This document shows positions 44,089 through 52,663 of a DNA stretch of 64,000 nucleotides, piece by piece. The translations under genes were made by a program, and so were the position numbers. The notes below the pieces were generated by a model that saw only the letters and a list, made by a program, of their open reading frames with translations, searched no databases and was not told the DNA's origin. Location: contig CAZFAJ010000002.1 of assembly GCA_964517005.1 (NCBI GenBank), positions 21,239-85,238 on the forward strand, read 5' to 3'. The DNA is from CAYVBJ01 sp964517005 (lineage in GTDB: Bacteria; Bacteroidota; Rhodothermia; Balneolales; Balneolaceae). Within the stretch, counting starts at the first letter, position 1, and every line of letters begins with the position of its first letter.

Positions 44089-44652
44089 ATGAAAACAAAA
44101 GAAAAAGTGTTAATGGCCGTGGCGTCTCTGTTGCTGGGCCTGGTATTTTTGTTCCCAATTTGGACGATTGATATGGAAGCACCGCAATATCCTGAGGGTA
44201 TCGGAATGGAAATTTCGATTGATAAAATAGAGGGAAAGAATAAAAACGATCTTCAAAATATCAATGGCCTGAACCACTATATTGGTATGCAGGAAATTAA
44301 TCCCGAATCTATTCCTGAGCTTAAAATTATGCCCTATATCTTTGGGTTTCTAATCGTAACCGGTCTTGGAATTGCTGTTTGGGGGAACCGAACGGCTCTA
44401 TTGATCTGGATCATTCTATTTATTCTGCTAGCCATAGCCGGCCTTGTGGATTTCTACCTTTGGAGCTACGACTACGGACATAATCTGAATGAAGACGCCG
44501 CGATTGTAGTACCGGGCATGACGTATCAGCCACCGCTAATCGGAACAAAACAGCTGCTGAATATCACGGCCTCATCCTGGCCGGGAATTGGATTTTACAT
44601 ATCACTGGTAAGCATGGGGCTTGCTTCGTACGCCTTTTGGTCAAGCAAATAA
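44089..44652 (+). CDS. nos-cluster membrane protein of unknown function
   Basis: 187 residues from ATG 44089; the frame extends to a GTG at 44026, but that would overlap the hairpin. About four membrane segments are seen: residues 8-25 (MAVASLLLGLVFLFPIW), 80-100 (IMPYIFGFLIVTGLGIAVWG), 105-125 (LLIWIILFILLAIAGLVDFY) and the C-terminal end. An extracytoplasmic loop with PEGIGMEISI and NGLNHYIGMQ lies between the first two. It lies between nosZ and nosL, so a role in NosZ maturation or electron supply is likely but not established. Membrane proteins at this position occur in other clade II clusters. Confidence 0.8.
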   Translation: MKTKEKVLMAVASLLLGLVFLFPIWTIDMEAPQYPEGIGMEISIDKIEGKNKNDLQNINGLNHYIGMQEINPESIPELKIMPYIFGFLIVTGLGIAVWGNRTALLIWIILFILLAIAGLVDFYLWSYDYGHNLNEDAAIVVPGMTYQPPLIGTKQLLNITASSWPGIGFYISLVSMGLASYAFWSSK

Positions 44653-44680
44653 ATATAAAAAATCAATTTGGAGTATTATT

Positions 44681-45133
44681 ATGAAAAAAAGCATATTCTT
44701 TTCAATACTGGCCTTAACAATACTGAGTTCATGTATTAACCAGGAACCTAAAGAGATAAATCTGCATACCGACGAATGCGCCTATTGTAAAATGGTGGTT
44801 TCTGATCAGCAGTTTGCCTCTCAGCTGGTGTCAGACAAAGGAAAATCATACCCCTTCGACAGCATCGAATGCATGGCAGCGTACGAATATCAAAACCCGG
44901 ATATGGCCGAAAATGCAAAACTTTATGCAGCAGATTATACCCAACGGGGAGAGTGGCTGCTGATTGATAATGCAGATATTTATTATGCTGAAAGCGTGCC
45001 AAGCCCTATGGGCCTTTCGCTTTTTGCGTTGCCGGGTCAGGATCCTATTCCATCTCAAATAGCAGACGCGAAAAAAATGAGCTGGGATGAGACTATCAAT
45101 TTTGTTGTGAACCGATGGGACGTAAAACGATGA
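44681..45133 (+). CDS. nosL: NosL copper-chaperone lipoprotein
   Basis: Periplasmic lipoprotein that delivers Cu(I) for NosZ assembly. 150 residues from ATG 44681 give a lipobox at Cys18 (LSSC). The frame upstream opens with a TTG inside the previous gene and is not used. The NosL motif CAYCKMVVSDQQFASQLV (Cys33, Cys36, Met38) is intact, followed by PFDSIECMAAY and a late Met-rich segment (SVPSPMGLSLFAL). The stop overlaps the nosD start region. Confidence 0.93.
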   Translation: MKKSIFFSILALTILSSCINQEPKEINLHTDECAYCKMVVSDQQFASQLVSDKGKSYPFDSIECMAAYEYQNPDMAENAKLYAADYTQRGEWLLIDNADIYYAESVPSPMGLSLFALPGQDPIPSQIADAKKMSWDETINFVVNRWDVKR

Positions 45134-46407
45134 TGAATCCGCTTTTTTCAACTCTATTTCGGACATCGCATCTTAAATTACTTTTATCTGCATTGTGCTT
45201 GCTTTTTTTACCGCTGATGGCCGCTGCTCAAAGTCCGTCACCGGATACTGAGAGTTCAGAATTATCTGAACTTGCCATGTTAATAGCAAAAGCGGACTCC
45301 GGGGATACTATTTTCCTGGAACCCAAAACATATGCCGTAAATGAACTGCTGATTGATAAATCCGTAATCTTAGACGGACAAAACGGCGCCGTGCTCGATA
45401 TTGGAAGTGAAGGCTTTGGCCTTATTGTGATGGGAGAAAACATTACTCTTCAAAATTTCGAAATTAAGGACTCCGGCTTTGGTTTTATGGATGACTTTGC
45501 GGCCATTCTTGTGGAGGACAGTAAAAATATTCTTATTGAGAATCTGACGCTTACCAATAATTTCTTCGCAATTTTTGTCGCAAAAAGTGAAAAAATCGAG
45601 GTTTCGAATAACACTATCTTTTCGAATGCAGAGAGGCAAACCACGTCGGGTAATGGAGTTCACATTTGGTACAGCAAAGATGTGGAAGTGCATCAGAATG
45701 AAATTACGGGCCACCGCGATGGTATTTATCTTGAGTTTGTTGAGGGTAGTATGATCTCCGGTAACATCGTTTATAGCAACATTCGCTATGGCCTTCATTT
45801 CATGTATTCGGATGATTGCAGCTATATTGGAAATGAATTCCGAGACAACATCTCAGGAGTATCTGTCATGTATACCGACGATGTGGTTATGCGGCACAAC
45901 CGCTTTATTCAAAATTGGGGAGCAAACCGATACGGCCTCCTGCTGAAAGAGATAAATGACAGTGTAGTAGAGTATAATATTTTTGAAGCCAACTCTGTGG
46001 GAATATACAGTGAAGCTTCGAACCGGGTGGAAATTTATCATAACGAATTCTACGACAATGGCACCGCCATTCGCATGATGGCTAACGGAGTGGACAACCG
46101 AATCGAAAGAAATAACTTTATCGGCAACGTTTTTGAGGTGTCTACTAACAGCCGGATAAACCCTAACCATTACGAAGGCAACTATTGGAGCCAGTATGAA
46201 GGGTACGATCTCGATCGTGATGGGGTGGGTGATGTGGAGCACAGGCCTGTGCGCCTGTTCTCACTCTTTGCCGAGCGTCAGCCGCTGTCACTCATTATGT
46301 TGCGAAGCATGATGGCCGGCCTCCTCGATACTGCCGAGCGGGTATTTCCCGTGCTAACACCCAAAAATCTTGTTGATTCAAAACCTGCAATGAACCCTAT
46401 TCAATGA
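45130..46407 (+). CDS. nosD: NosD periplasmic copper-processing beta-helix protein
   Basis: Right-handed parallel beta-helix (CASH-type) protein needed, with NosF and NosY, for NosZ CuZ site maturation. 425 residues from ATG 45130, which overlaps the nosL stop (ATGATGA); an ATG at 45115 is also possible. A signal peptide (LCLLFLPLMAAAQ) is followed by repeated rungs such as ISGNIVYSNIRYGLHFMYSD and VSVMYTDDVVMRHNRF. The terminal NPNHYEGNYWSQYEGYDLDR segment is typical of NosD. The stop overlaps nosF by 4 bp. Confidence 0.94.
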   Translation: MMNPLFSTLFRTSHLKLLLSALCLLFLPLMAAAQSPSPDTESSELSELAMLIAKADSGDTIFLEPKTYAVNELLIDKSVILDGQNGAVLDIGSEGFGLIVMGENITLQNFEIKDSGFGFMDDFAAILVEDSKNILIENLTLTNNFFAIFVAKSEKIEVSNNTIFSNAERQTTSGNGVHIWYSKDVEVHQNEITGHRDGIYLEFVEGSMISGNIVYSNIRYGLHFMYSDDCSYIGNEFRDNISGVSVMYTDDVVMRHNRFIQNWGANRYGLLLKEINDSVVEYNIFEANSVGIYSEASNRVEIYHNEFYDNGTAIRMMANGVDNRIERNNFIGNVFEVSTNSRINPNHYEGNYWSQYEGYDLDRDGVGDVEHRPVRLFSLFAERQPLSLIMLRSMMAGLLDTAERVFPVLTPKNLVDSKPAMNPIQ

Positions 46408-47114
46408 TTCAAATAAAAAATCTAAAAAAGGCATTTGGTTCCCATCAGGTACTTAAGGGAATGGATCTTGATATCCCGGGCGGCCAGGCAACAGGTATTG
46501 TAGGACCTAACGGTGCCGGTAAAACCACTCTTATAAAAACAATTTTGGGCCTTGTGAAATCCGATTCGGGCGATATAACAATCAATGATATTCATCTAAA
46601 CGGAAACTACACTTACCGGCGAAACATTGGATATATGCCACAGCAGGCACACTACCCCGAGCAAATGGTAGTATCTGATCTCTTTCATTTTATTGAAGAT
46701 CTCCGTGAAGAAGAATCCGTTTACAAACAGAATTTAATCGATGAGTTTAATCTCGAACCTGAACTTCATAAGCAGCTGCGGGTACTTTCAGGCGGCAATA
46801 AACAAAAAGTCGGTGCTACCCTTGCCATGATGTTCAACCCGTCTATTCTCTTTTTTGATGAGCCAACGGCCGGCCTCGATCCCCGTTCCAGTTTTATCTT
46901 TAAAGAACGGATAGAGAAAGAAAAAGAAGCCGGAAAAACCGTGTTTATTACTTCCCACATCATGAGTGAGCTTGAGCAGCTTGTAGATCACGTAATATTT
47001 ATTCTCGAGGGAGAAATTAAATATTATGGCAGAATTGACGATCTACTCAAAGATAACCAGCAAGAAAGGCTCGAAGGCGCCATTGCCAAACTGATGAAGG
47101 AACCCGCGAGATGA
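46404..47114 (+). CDS. nosF: NosF ABC transporter ATPase
   Basis: ATPase of the NosDFY complex. The 236 residues show Walker A GPNGAGKTTLIK (about 35-46), the Q-loop MPQQAHYP, the signature LSGGNKQKV, Walker B ILFFDEPTAGLDP and the switch His in TSHIMSEL. Start and stop overlap nosD and nosY by 4 bp each, indicating tight coupling. Confidence 0.95.
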   Translation: MIQIKNLKKAFGSHQVLKGMDLDIPGGQATGIVGPNGAGKTTLIKTILGLVKSDSGDITINDIHLNGNYTYRRNIGYMPQQAHYPEQMVVSDLFHFIEDLREEESVYKQNLIDEFNLEPELHKQLRVLSGGNKQKVGATLAMMFNPSILFFDEPTAGLDPRSSFIFKERIEKEKEAGKTVFITSHIMSELEQLVDHVIFILEGEIKYYGRIDDLLKDNQQERLEGAIAKLMKEPAR

Positions 47115-47908
47115 TGAAAACTTTCTGGAAAATACTTCAAAATGAATTTCAAACGCTATTCCGCGCAAAATGGGTACTTGGGTACGGCCTTATCTTCCTT
47201 CTTCTCACGGATACACTGTTTCGTTTTGCCGGAGGAGGAACTGAGGTCTGGGTAAGTGTAAGTAATATTATGTTGCTGCTTATACCTATCATAAGCCTCA
47301 TTTATGGTATTCTATACATCTATCAGTCACGCGACTATCTGGAACTGCTGCTTACACAGCCGGTTAACCGGACAACCCTTTTCTGGGGCCTTTACACTGG
47401 AATTTCCGCTCCCTTAACGGTTGCCTTTATTATCGGCTCTGCTTTACCGCTTGGCTGGCACGGCGGCCTTTCTGAAGGTTCGGCTTCGCAGTTTTTTTTA
47501 GTGCTTGGACTGGGATCTATGCTCACATTTATATTTGTGGGTCTGGGATTCTTAATGGGGCTGTGGTTTTATGATGATAAGATAAAAGGTTTCGGCTTCT
47601 CCATCGTAATCTGGCTGTTCATGGCAGTTATTTACGACGGGCTTATTATGGTGATCATCTTCATGTTTGGAGATTACCCTCTGGAAACAGGAATTATTGC
47701 CGTTACCATGCTTAACCCGATGGATCTTGCCAGAATTTTAATACTGATTGAGTTTGATATTTCTGCATTGATGGGGTATACCGGAGCCATTTTCAATAAA
47801 TTCTTTGGAACCTCTTTAGGTACGCTCGCCTCATTTGGCATGTTATCACTTTGGCTGGTTTTTCCGGCATGGGGAGGACTTCGCGTATTTAAAAAGAAAG
47901 ACTTTTAG
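47111..47908 (+). CDS. nosY: NosY ABC transporter permease
   Basis: Membrane subunit of the NosDFY complex. 265 residues with about six membrane segments, an N-terminal amphipathic start (FWKILQNEFQTLFRAKWVL), the conserved LYIYQSRDYLELLLTQPVNR cytosolic segment and a LNPMDLARILILI motif, all typical of NosY. It overlaps nosF and ends the nos run; hemN follows after a gap of 84 bp. Confidence 0.93.
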   Translation: MMKTFWKILQNEFQTLFRAKWVLGYGLIFLLLTDTLFRFAGGGTEVWVSVSNIMLLLIPIISLIYGILYIYQSRDYLELLLTQPVNRTTLFWGLYTGISAPLTVAFIIGSALPLGWHGGLSEGSASQFFLVLGLGSMLTFIFVGLGFLMGLWFYDDKIKGFGFSIVIWLFMAVIYDGLIMVIIFMFGDYPLETGIIAVTMLNPMDLARILILIEFDISALMGYTGAIFNKFFGTSLGTLASFGMLSLWLVFPAWGGLRVFKKKDF

Positions 47909-47992
47909 AGAGGCGCAAATCGAGTATTCCCCAAGTCTTCATATTTAATGCAGATCTTGTGTAACTCAGCGTTTAAAATGAAGGATATTTAC

Positions 47993-49357
47993 ATGCAGAC
48001 TGAAAAAGATCTGATACAAAAATATAACGTTCCCGGACCACGTTACACTTCTTACCCAACAGCGGTCCAGTTTCGGGAAACTGACATTACCGAAACAGTT
48101 ATTCAAACCCTGAAAAAGAGAAACAGCGAGCCCGGAAATATTTCACTTTATTTCCATGTTCCATTCTGCTTTTCGCTCTGCTGGTACTGTGGCTGTACAA
48201 AGATAATCACCAAAAATGCCGACCGTGGAGATGTTTATATCGACTATCTTGCTAAAGAGATGGATTTGATAACAGAGCAGCTTCACTCTGAATCAAAAGT
48301 GATTCAGCTTCATATGGGTGGAGGAACGCCAACGTTTTTAAAGCCGGATCAGCTTCGAAGATTGGGTGCCGAAATCAAGAAAAGGTTTCAGTATCATCCG
48401 GAAATTGAATTCAGTGTAGAGATCGATCCGAGAACCTGTTCGAAAGAACATGTGGCTGCGCTGGCAGAGATCGGGGTAAATCGTGCATCTCTCGGCGTGC
48501 AGGATACAAACGAGGAGGTACAGAAAGCCATTCATCGAATTCAGCCGTTTGAACAGACCGAGCAGGTAACACGCTGGCTGCGTGAGGCGTGGATTAACTC
48601 CATCAGTTTTGATCTGATCTATGGTCTGCCCAAACAGACGCTTAAAACGTTTAAACAAACGCTCAAGGATGTTCAAACCCTGAGTCCGGATCGGTATGCG
48701 GTATACAGCTATGCACATCTTCCGAACCTGATGCCGTCTCAGCGTTTGCTCAATGAAGAGGATTTTCCAACTCCGGATGAAAAGCTGTCCATGCTGATGC
48801 TGGCAATCGATACGCTGGAAAATGAAGGTTATCGCTATATCGGGATGGATCACTTTTCGAAAGAGGGCGATGAACTCACCAAAGCGCTGGAGGAAGGGAC
48901 TCTGCAGCGAAACTTTCAGGGATACAGCACACACGCCAATACGGATATGTACGCTTTGGGGATGTCGGGGATTTCGATGGTTGACTCCATCTACTATCAG
49001 AACACGAAAGATCTGGACGCCTACTACACAGAGCTTGATGAAGGAAATCTGCCGGTTATCAAACAGATGATTTTAAGTGAGGATGACAGAATCCGGCGCG
49101 ACTGGATCACCGGGCTGATGTGTAAACCGCGGGTGAAGTTTGATGATTTCGAACAAAAATGGGGAGTAAACCCAAAAGAGTATTTTTCGGATGAATGGAG
49201 CCGTCTGGATGAGTTGGAGAATGACGGATTGATTATTCAGATGGCCAATGAAATACGGATCACAACACGTGGCAGACTCTTTTTGAGAAATATTGCGATG
49301 ACCTTTGATGCTTATCTTAATGAGGATACTAAAATAAAATATTCAAAAACTGTTTGA
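47993..49357 (+). CDS. hemN: Oxygen-independent coproporphyrinogen III dehydrogenase
   Basis: Radical-SAM decarboxylase making protoporphyrinogen IX without oxygen in haem synthesis. From ATG 47993 (455 residues; ATGs at 47948 and 47978 are alternatives), the Fe-S motif is Cys59, Cys63, Cys66 in FCFSLCWYCGC. The N-terminus has the HemN-specific YNVPGPRYTSYPTAVQF. MGGGTPTFL and the C-terminal HemN domain follow. Placement after nos genes fits the extra haem demand of anaerobic respiration. Confidence 0.94.
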   Translation: MQTEKDLIQKYNVPGPRYTSYPTAVQFRETDITETVIQTLKKRNSEPGNISLYFHVPFCFSLCWYCGCTKIITKNADRGDVYIDYLAKEMDLITEQLHSESKVIQLHMGGGTPTFLKPDQLRRLGAEIKKRFQYHPEIEFSVEIDPRTCSKEHVAALAEIGVNRASLGVQDTNEEVQKAIHRIQPFEQTEQVTRWLREAWINSISFDLIYGLPKQTLKTFKQTLKDVQTLSPDRYAVYSYAHLPNLMPSQRLLNEEDFPTPDEKLSMLMLAIDTLENEGYRYIGMDHFSKEGDELTKALEEGTLQRNFQGYSTHANTDMYALGMSGISMVDSIYYQNTKDLDAYYTELDEGNLPVIKQMILSEDDRIRRDWITGLMCKPRVKFDDFEQKWGVNPKEYFSDEWSRLDELENDGLIIQMANEIRITTRGRLFLRNIAMTFDAYLNEDTKIKYSKTV

Positions 49358-49369
49358 AAATAGGAGAAA

Positions 49370-50422
49370 ATGGTAGAAGAGCAGGACAGAAGACATATCC
49401 GGATGTGGTACTGGAGCGGAGCCGTTCTTGTTTTTTTGATTTTGATTGTAGGGGGAATCACAAGGCTCACTGATTCCGGCTTGTCAATGGTGGATTGGAA
49501 GCCTTTAATGGGGGTGATTCCGCCACTGTCGGAAGAAGCGTGGCAGAACACGTTTGAAATGTATAAGCAGTACCCGGAGTATCAGCAGAGAAATGCAGGT
49601 ATGGCCCTCTCAGAATTTAAGTACATCTTTTTCTGGGAGTACCTTCACAGAATACTTGGCCGCTTTATAGGTATTGTTTTTATCATTCCATTCGCATGGT
49701 TTGTAGTAAAAAAGAAATTTGATGCAAAACAGTTACGCCGGGCTCTTTTTTTGCTTTTACTGGGTTTTGGACAAGGGTTAATGGGATGGTATATGGTAAA
49801 AAGCGGTTTAGCGGATGTGCCTTATGTAAGCCATTACCGGTTGGCAGCTCACCTGAGTTTGGCTTTTATTATTTTCGGAAGCTGTGTTCTTTTTGCCCTG
49901 GATCTGTATAAATATAAAACAGGTAGTGAAAAAATAGCTTCCGGATTAAAGAAATGGCTTTGGGTATTTCTGATTCTGATTATTCTGCAAGTAATTTGGG
50001 GCGCTTTTGTGGCAGGACTGAATGCAGGTCATGTGTATAATACCTTTCCAAAGATGTTTGGAAGCTGGATTCCTGCTGAATCATGGATTATAGAACCATT
50101 TATTCGCAATTTTACAGATAACCCGGCCACAACTCAATTAATCCATCGATTTCTTGCAACTGTGATCGGCATTTTTATTATTATATTATGGATCAGGGTG
50201 TGGCTAAAAGCTTCCCTGTGGGAGACAAAGAAATGGACACTGGGTTTATTTACAATTGTTTTGATTCAATATGCACTGGGTGTTTTTACATTGATTTATC
50301 ATGTTCCGGTGTGGCTGGGTGTTACGCATCAGGCTGTGGCACTTCTTTTAATAGGAGGGACCCTTGGATTTTTACAATTTTTGAACAGGGCTGATTCAAA
50401 GAATTTAAATTACAATGAATAA
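49370..50422 (+). CDS. ctaA: Haem A synthase
   Basis: Converts haem O to haem A for cytochrome oxidases, in the inner membrane. The 350 residues have eight membrane segments in two fourfold halves. The motifs include GGITRLTDSGLSMVDWKP and EYLHRILGR in the first half, YRLAAHLSLAF in its second haem-ligand helix, and LIHRFLATVIG and VTHQAVALLL in the second half. It lacks the disulphide pair of some Bacillus forms. A rare good Shine-Dalgarno-like TAGGAGAAA precedes the ATG by few bases. It follows hemN by 12 bp and is probably cotranscribed. Confidence 0.93.
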   Translation: MVEEQDRRHIRMWYWSGAVLVFLILIVGGITRLTDSGLSMVDWKPLMGVIPPLSEEAWQNTFEMYKQYPEYQQRNAGMALSEFKYIFFWEYLHRILGRFIGIVFIIPFAWFVVKKKFDAKQLRRALFLLLLGFGQGLMGWYMVKSGLADVPYVSHYRLAAHLSLAFIIFGSCVLFALDLYKYKTGSEKIASGLKKWLWVFLILIILQVIWGAFVAGLNAGHVYNTFPKMFGSWIPAESWIIEPFIRNFTDNPATTQLIHRFLATVIGIFIIILWIRVWLKASLWETKKWTLGLFTIVLIQYALGVFTLIYHVPVWLGVTHQAVALLLIGGTLGFLQFLNRADSKNLNYNE

Positions 50423-50433
50423 AAGCAGTTATT

Positions 50434-51171
50434 ATGGAAACAACAAAAGGGACAAAAAAGCAAACCTTTACAGTCGAAGATACACTTGCTCATATAGTTC
50501 TTGAAAATTATCATGCGGCATCTGTTTTTCTCGAAAATGATCTCGACTTTTACTGTAAAGGATATCAGAAACTGGAAGAGGCTTGCACTGATGCCGGCAT
50601 CAGTGCAGAAAAATTAATTGAAAAACTGGAAGCGCTTCCAAAAAGTGAGAGAACCAAGAGCGAAGATGTTCGATTTTGGCCGATTCACTTTTTGACCGAT
50701 TTTATTGAGAAAACGCATCACGCTTACATACGTGTGAAAAATAAAAAGTTAAGCAAATATGCAGCAATACTTGCTAATAATCAGGAAAAGTATAATCCGG
50801 AGCTTACTTCTATATACGAGAAATTTTTACTCCTGATACAGGAGATAGACCGCCATATGAATGAAGAAGAAGGCAGGATATTCCCGCTTATTAAGGAATT
50901 AGCTGATGAAGTAAAAATGACAGGAGTAGCCGATTCGCAAACGATATCAGTATTTCGCAACGAAATAGAAAATCTCAGGGGTGAGCATGAAACAGCAGTA
51001 AAAATGATGAGAGAACTAAGGAGGGTAAGTAATAATTTCGAGCCATCCGAAGAGGCTTCGGATGAAGTCTGTAAGCTATACCGGAATCTGAACAATTTTG
51101 AAAATGACCTGTACAGGCATATTCACCTCGAAAGTAATGTTTTATTCAAAAAAGCCGAGGCATTAATCTAA
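50434..51171 (+). CDS. RIC/YtfE/ScdA-like hemerythrin-type Fe-S repair protein
   Basis: Di-iron protein family that repairs Fe-S clusters after nitric oxide or oxidative damage. The 245 residues have a ScdA_N (DUF542)-like start, with HIVLENYHAASVFLENDLDF and KGYQKLEEACTDAG. The hemerythrin-like four-helix part has FLTDFIEKTHHAYI, EIDRHMNEEEGRIFPLI, RGEHETAVKMM and LYRHIHLESNVLF carrying the His/Glu ligands. In the N-terminal motif the usual CCGG pattern is altered to YCKG. It follows ctaA by 11 bp, in a run that suits NO detoxification beside nos. Confidence 0.88.
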   Translation: METTKGTKKQTFTVEDTLAHIVLENYHAASVFLENDLDFYCKGYQKLEEACTDAGISAEKLIEKLEALPKSERTKSEDVRFWPIHFLTDFIEKTHHAYIRVKNKKLSKYAAILANNQEKYNPELTSIYEKFLLLIQEIDRHMNEEEGRIFPLIKELADEVKMTGVADSQTISVFRNEIENLRGEHETAVKMMRELRRVSNNFEPSEEASDEVCKLYRNLNNFENDLYRHIHLESNVLFKKAEALI

Positions 51172-51209
51172 AAAAAACTGCTGCAGAGACCTTTCAAAGC
51201 AAAAAACCC

Positions 51210-52442
51210 ATGAATTCATTTAACCACATGCGGAAGGTTTGGTTATGGTCTCTCGCATGTTTTATTGTAGCTGGATTTACCGGTGTACTGTACAGGTGGG
51301 GAATGACAGGCTCACTTCCGTATGATCTCAGTTTGCAAAATGTTCGTCATGCTCATTCACATCTTATGTTTTTCTGCTGGATTACACCGGTTCCAATGGC
51401 TTTCATTACACAGCATCTGTCCGGGTTTACCAATACACCCGTTACCGGTTTGAAACGAAGTACCTGGGCTGTAGTCATAATAGGATTACTCAGTTATCCA
51501 TTTTTTTTGATTTGGGGATACCGGCCGGCTAATTTTGGATTTACCGAACTGCCGGTATCGGTAATCTTATCCGGATTCGTGATGATTGCATGGTACTTCT
51601 ACATATGGTTCTTTATAAAAGCAAGGAAGGATGTTCCCCGCAGTATCGTACGTTCATTTTATGAGGCATCTCTGTTTATGCTGGTACTGAGTTCATTCGG
51701 GGCATGGGGAGTTGCATTGATGCAATTTGGAGGTATTGAAAATCCCCTTTACGGAACAGCTTTAACTCATTTCTTTTTGTCAACATTTACAGAGGGGTGG
51801 GCAGTATTAATGGCAGTGGGGCTGATGTATGAACATCTCAAACCGGATATGCCTCGGATAAACACCTCATGGCTTATTGCACCGGTGGTGTTAGGTATTC
51901 CCTTGTTATTTCCATTTGGTATACCCTCTGATTTACTGAATCCATCATTATTGATTAGTGCCAGGGTCGGCGCTATTAGTGTCTCAGCCGGTCTTCTGGC
52001 TAATCTTTACATTTTATCAAAATCAAAGCTGGCAAAAATTTGGTGGTGGAGAGTTATTTTGATTCTGTTTGGCGCTAAAATTTTGCTGCAATTTACAGCA
52101 GCAATTACACCCTCTGTTTTTTGGATCGGGGAGCACGGCCTGAGAATATTTTATCTGCATACCATGCTCTTGGGATTTTTGACCTTGCTCTATTTTGGGG
52201 TGTGGCATACTCATTTTATTCTTCTGATAAAAACAGGATTTAAATTACTGATAATATCTGTTTTACTGTTATTGATTTCCCTGGTTTTTGTCAGCGGATG
52301 GTGGCCGGCTGAATGGCTGCCTGAAAATATATTTGAAATTGTAGCAATAGCAGCCATTTTGCCGGTAATAGCTTCAGTAGTTGAGTGGATGTTGTTTTAC
52401 AAATACGCAGCCGGAAATCATTTGAATCCTGAAAAGTCATGA
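51210..52442 (+). CDS. Polytopic membrane protein with conserved-looking His, NnrS/haem-copper-oxidase-I-like
   Basis: 410 residues with about 11-12 membrane segments. Histidines lie in or near membrane helices: RHAHSHLMFFCWITP (about 45-59), ALTHFFLSTFTEGW (about 185), YLHTMLLGF and VWHTHFILL (about 315-340). This pattern recalls subunit-I-like haem proteins or NnrS rather than a transporter, but no complete haem-copper signature is present. It follows the RIC gene by 38 bp and ends the haem/NO run. A role in haem or NO handling is inferred. Confidence 0.75.
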   Translation: MNSFNHMRKVWLWSLACFIVAGFTGVLYRWGMTGSLPYDLSLQNVRHAHSHLMFFCWITPVPMAFITQHLSGFTNTPVTGLKRSTWAVVIIGLLSYPFFLIWGYRPANFGFTELPVSVILSGFVMIAWYFYIWFFIKARKDVPRSIVRSFYEASLFMLVLSSFGAWGVALMQFGGIENPLYGTALTHFFLSTFTEGWAVLMAVGLMYEHLKPDMPRINTSWLIAPVVLGIPLLFPFGIPSDLLNPSLLISARVGAISVSAGLLANLYILSKSKLAKIWWWRVILILFGAKILLQFTAAITPSVFWIGEHGLRIFYLHTMLLGFLTLLYFGVWHTHFILLIKTGFKLLIISVLLLLISLVFVSGWWPAEWLPENIFEIVAIAAILPVIASVVEWMLFYKYAAGNHLNPEKS

Positions 52443-52663
52443 GTGTTGGCTTTTTGAAAAAAGGAAATAAATTCACAATTTGATTATAATAATTTTGTAT
52501 GATTAAGCTTAATAAAAGATATAAGACTCTGCATTCGTTTAATTTTAATCAGGTATAGAAAAAAATCCAAAGCTTAAACGACTTATTATTTACGACAGCA
52601 GATTCATAAGGTATTAATGAGAAAACTTTCAACGACCATAACTGAATAAAAAAGGTGTTATCT

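Noticed and set aside
44026..44652. GTG start at 44026 for the nos membrane protein
   Set aside because: It would translate through the hairpin at 44029-44052 and add a non-hydrophobic 21-residue leader. ATG 44089 gives a clean membrane start.
52490..52497. TAATTTTG as a Bacteroidota -7 box upstream of ppdK
   Set aside because: It matches TAnnTTTG, but no TTG at the expected -33 spacing is present, so it may be chance in AT-rich DNA.
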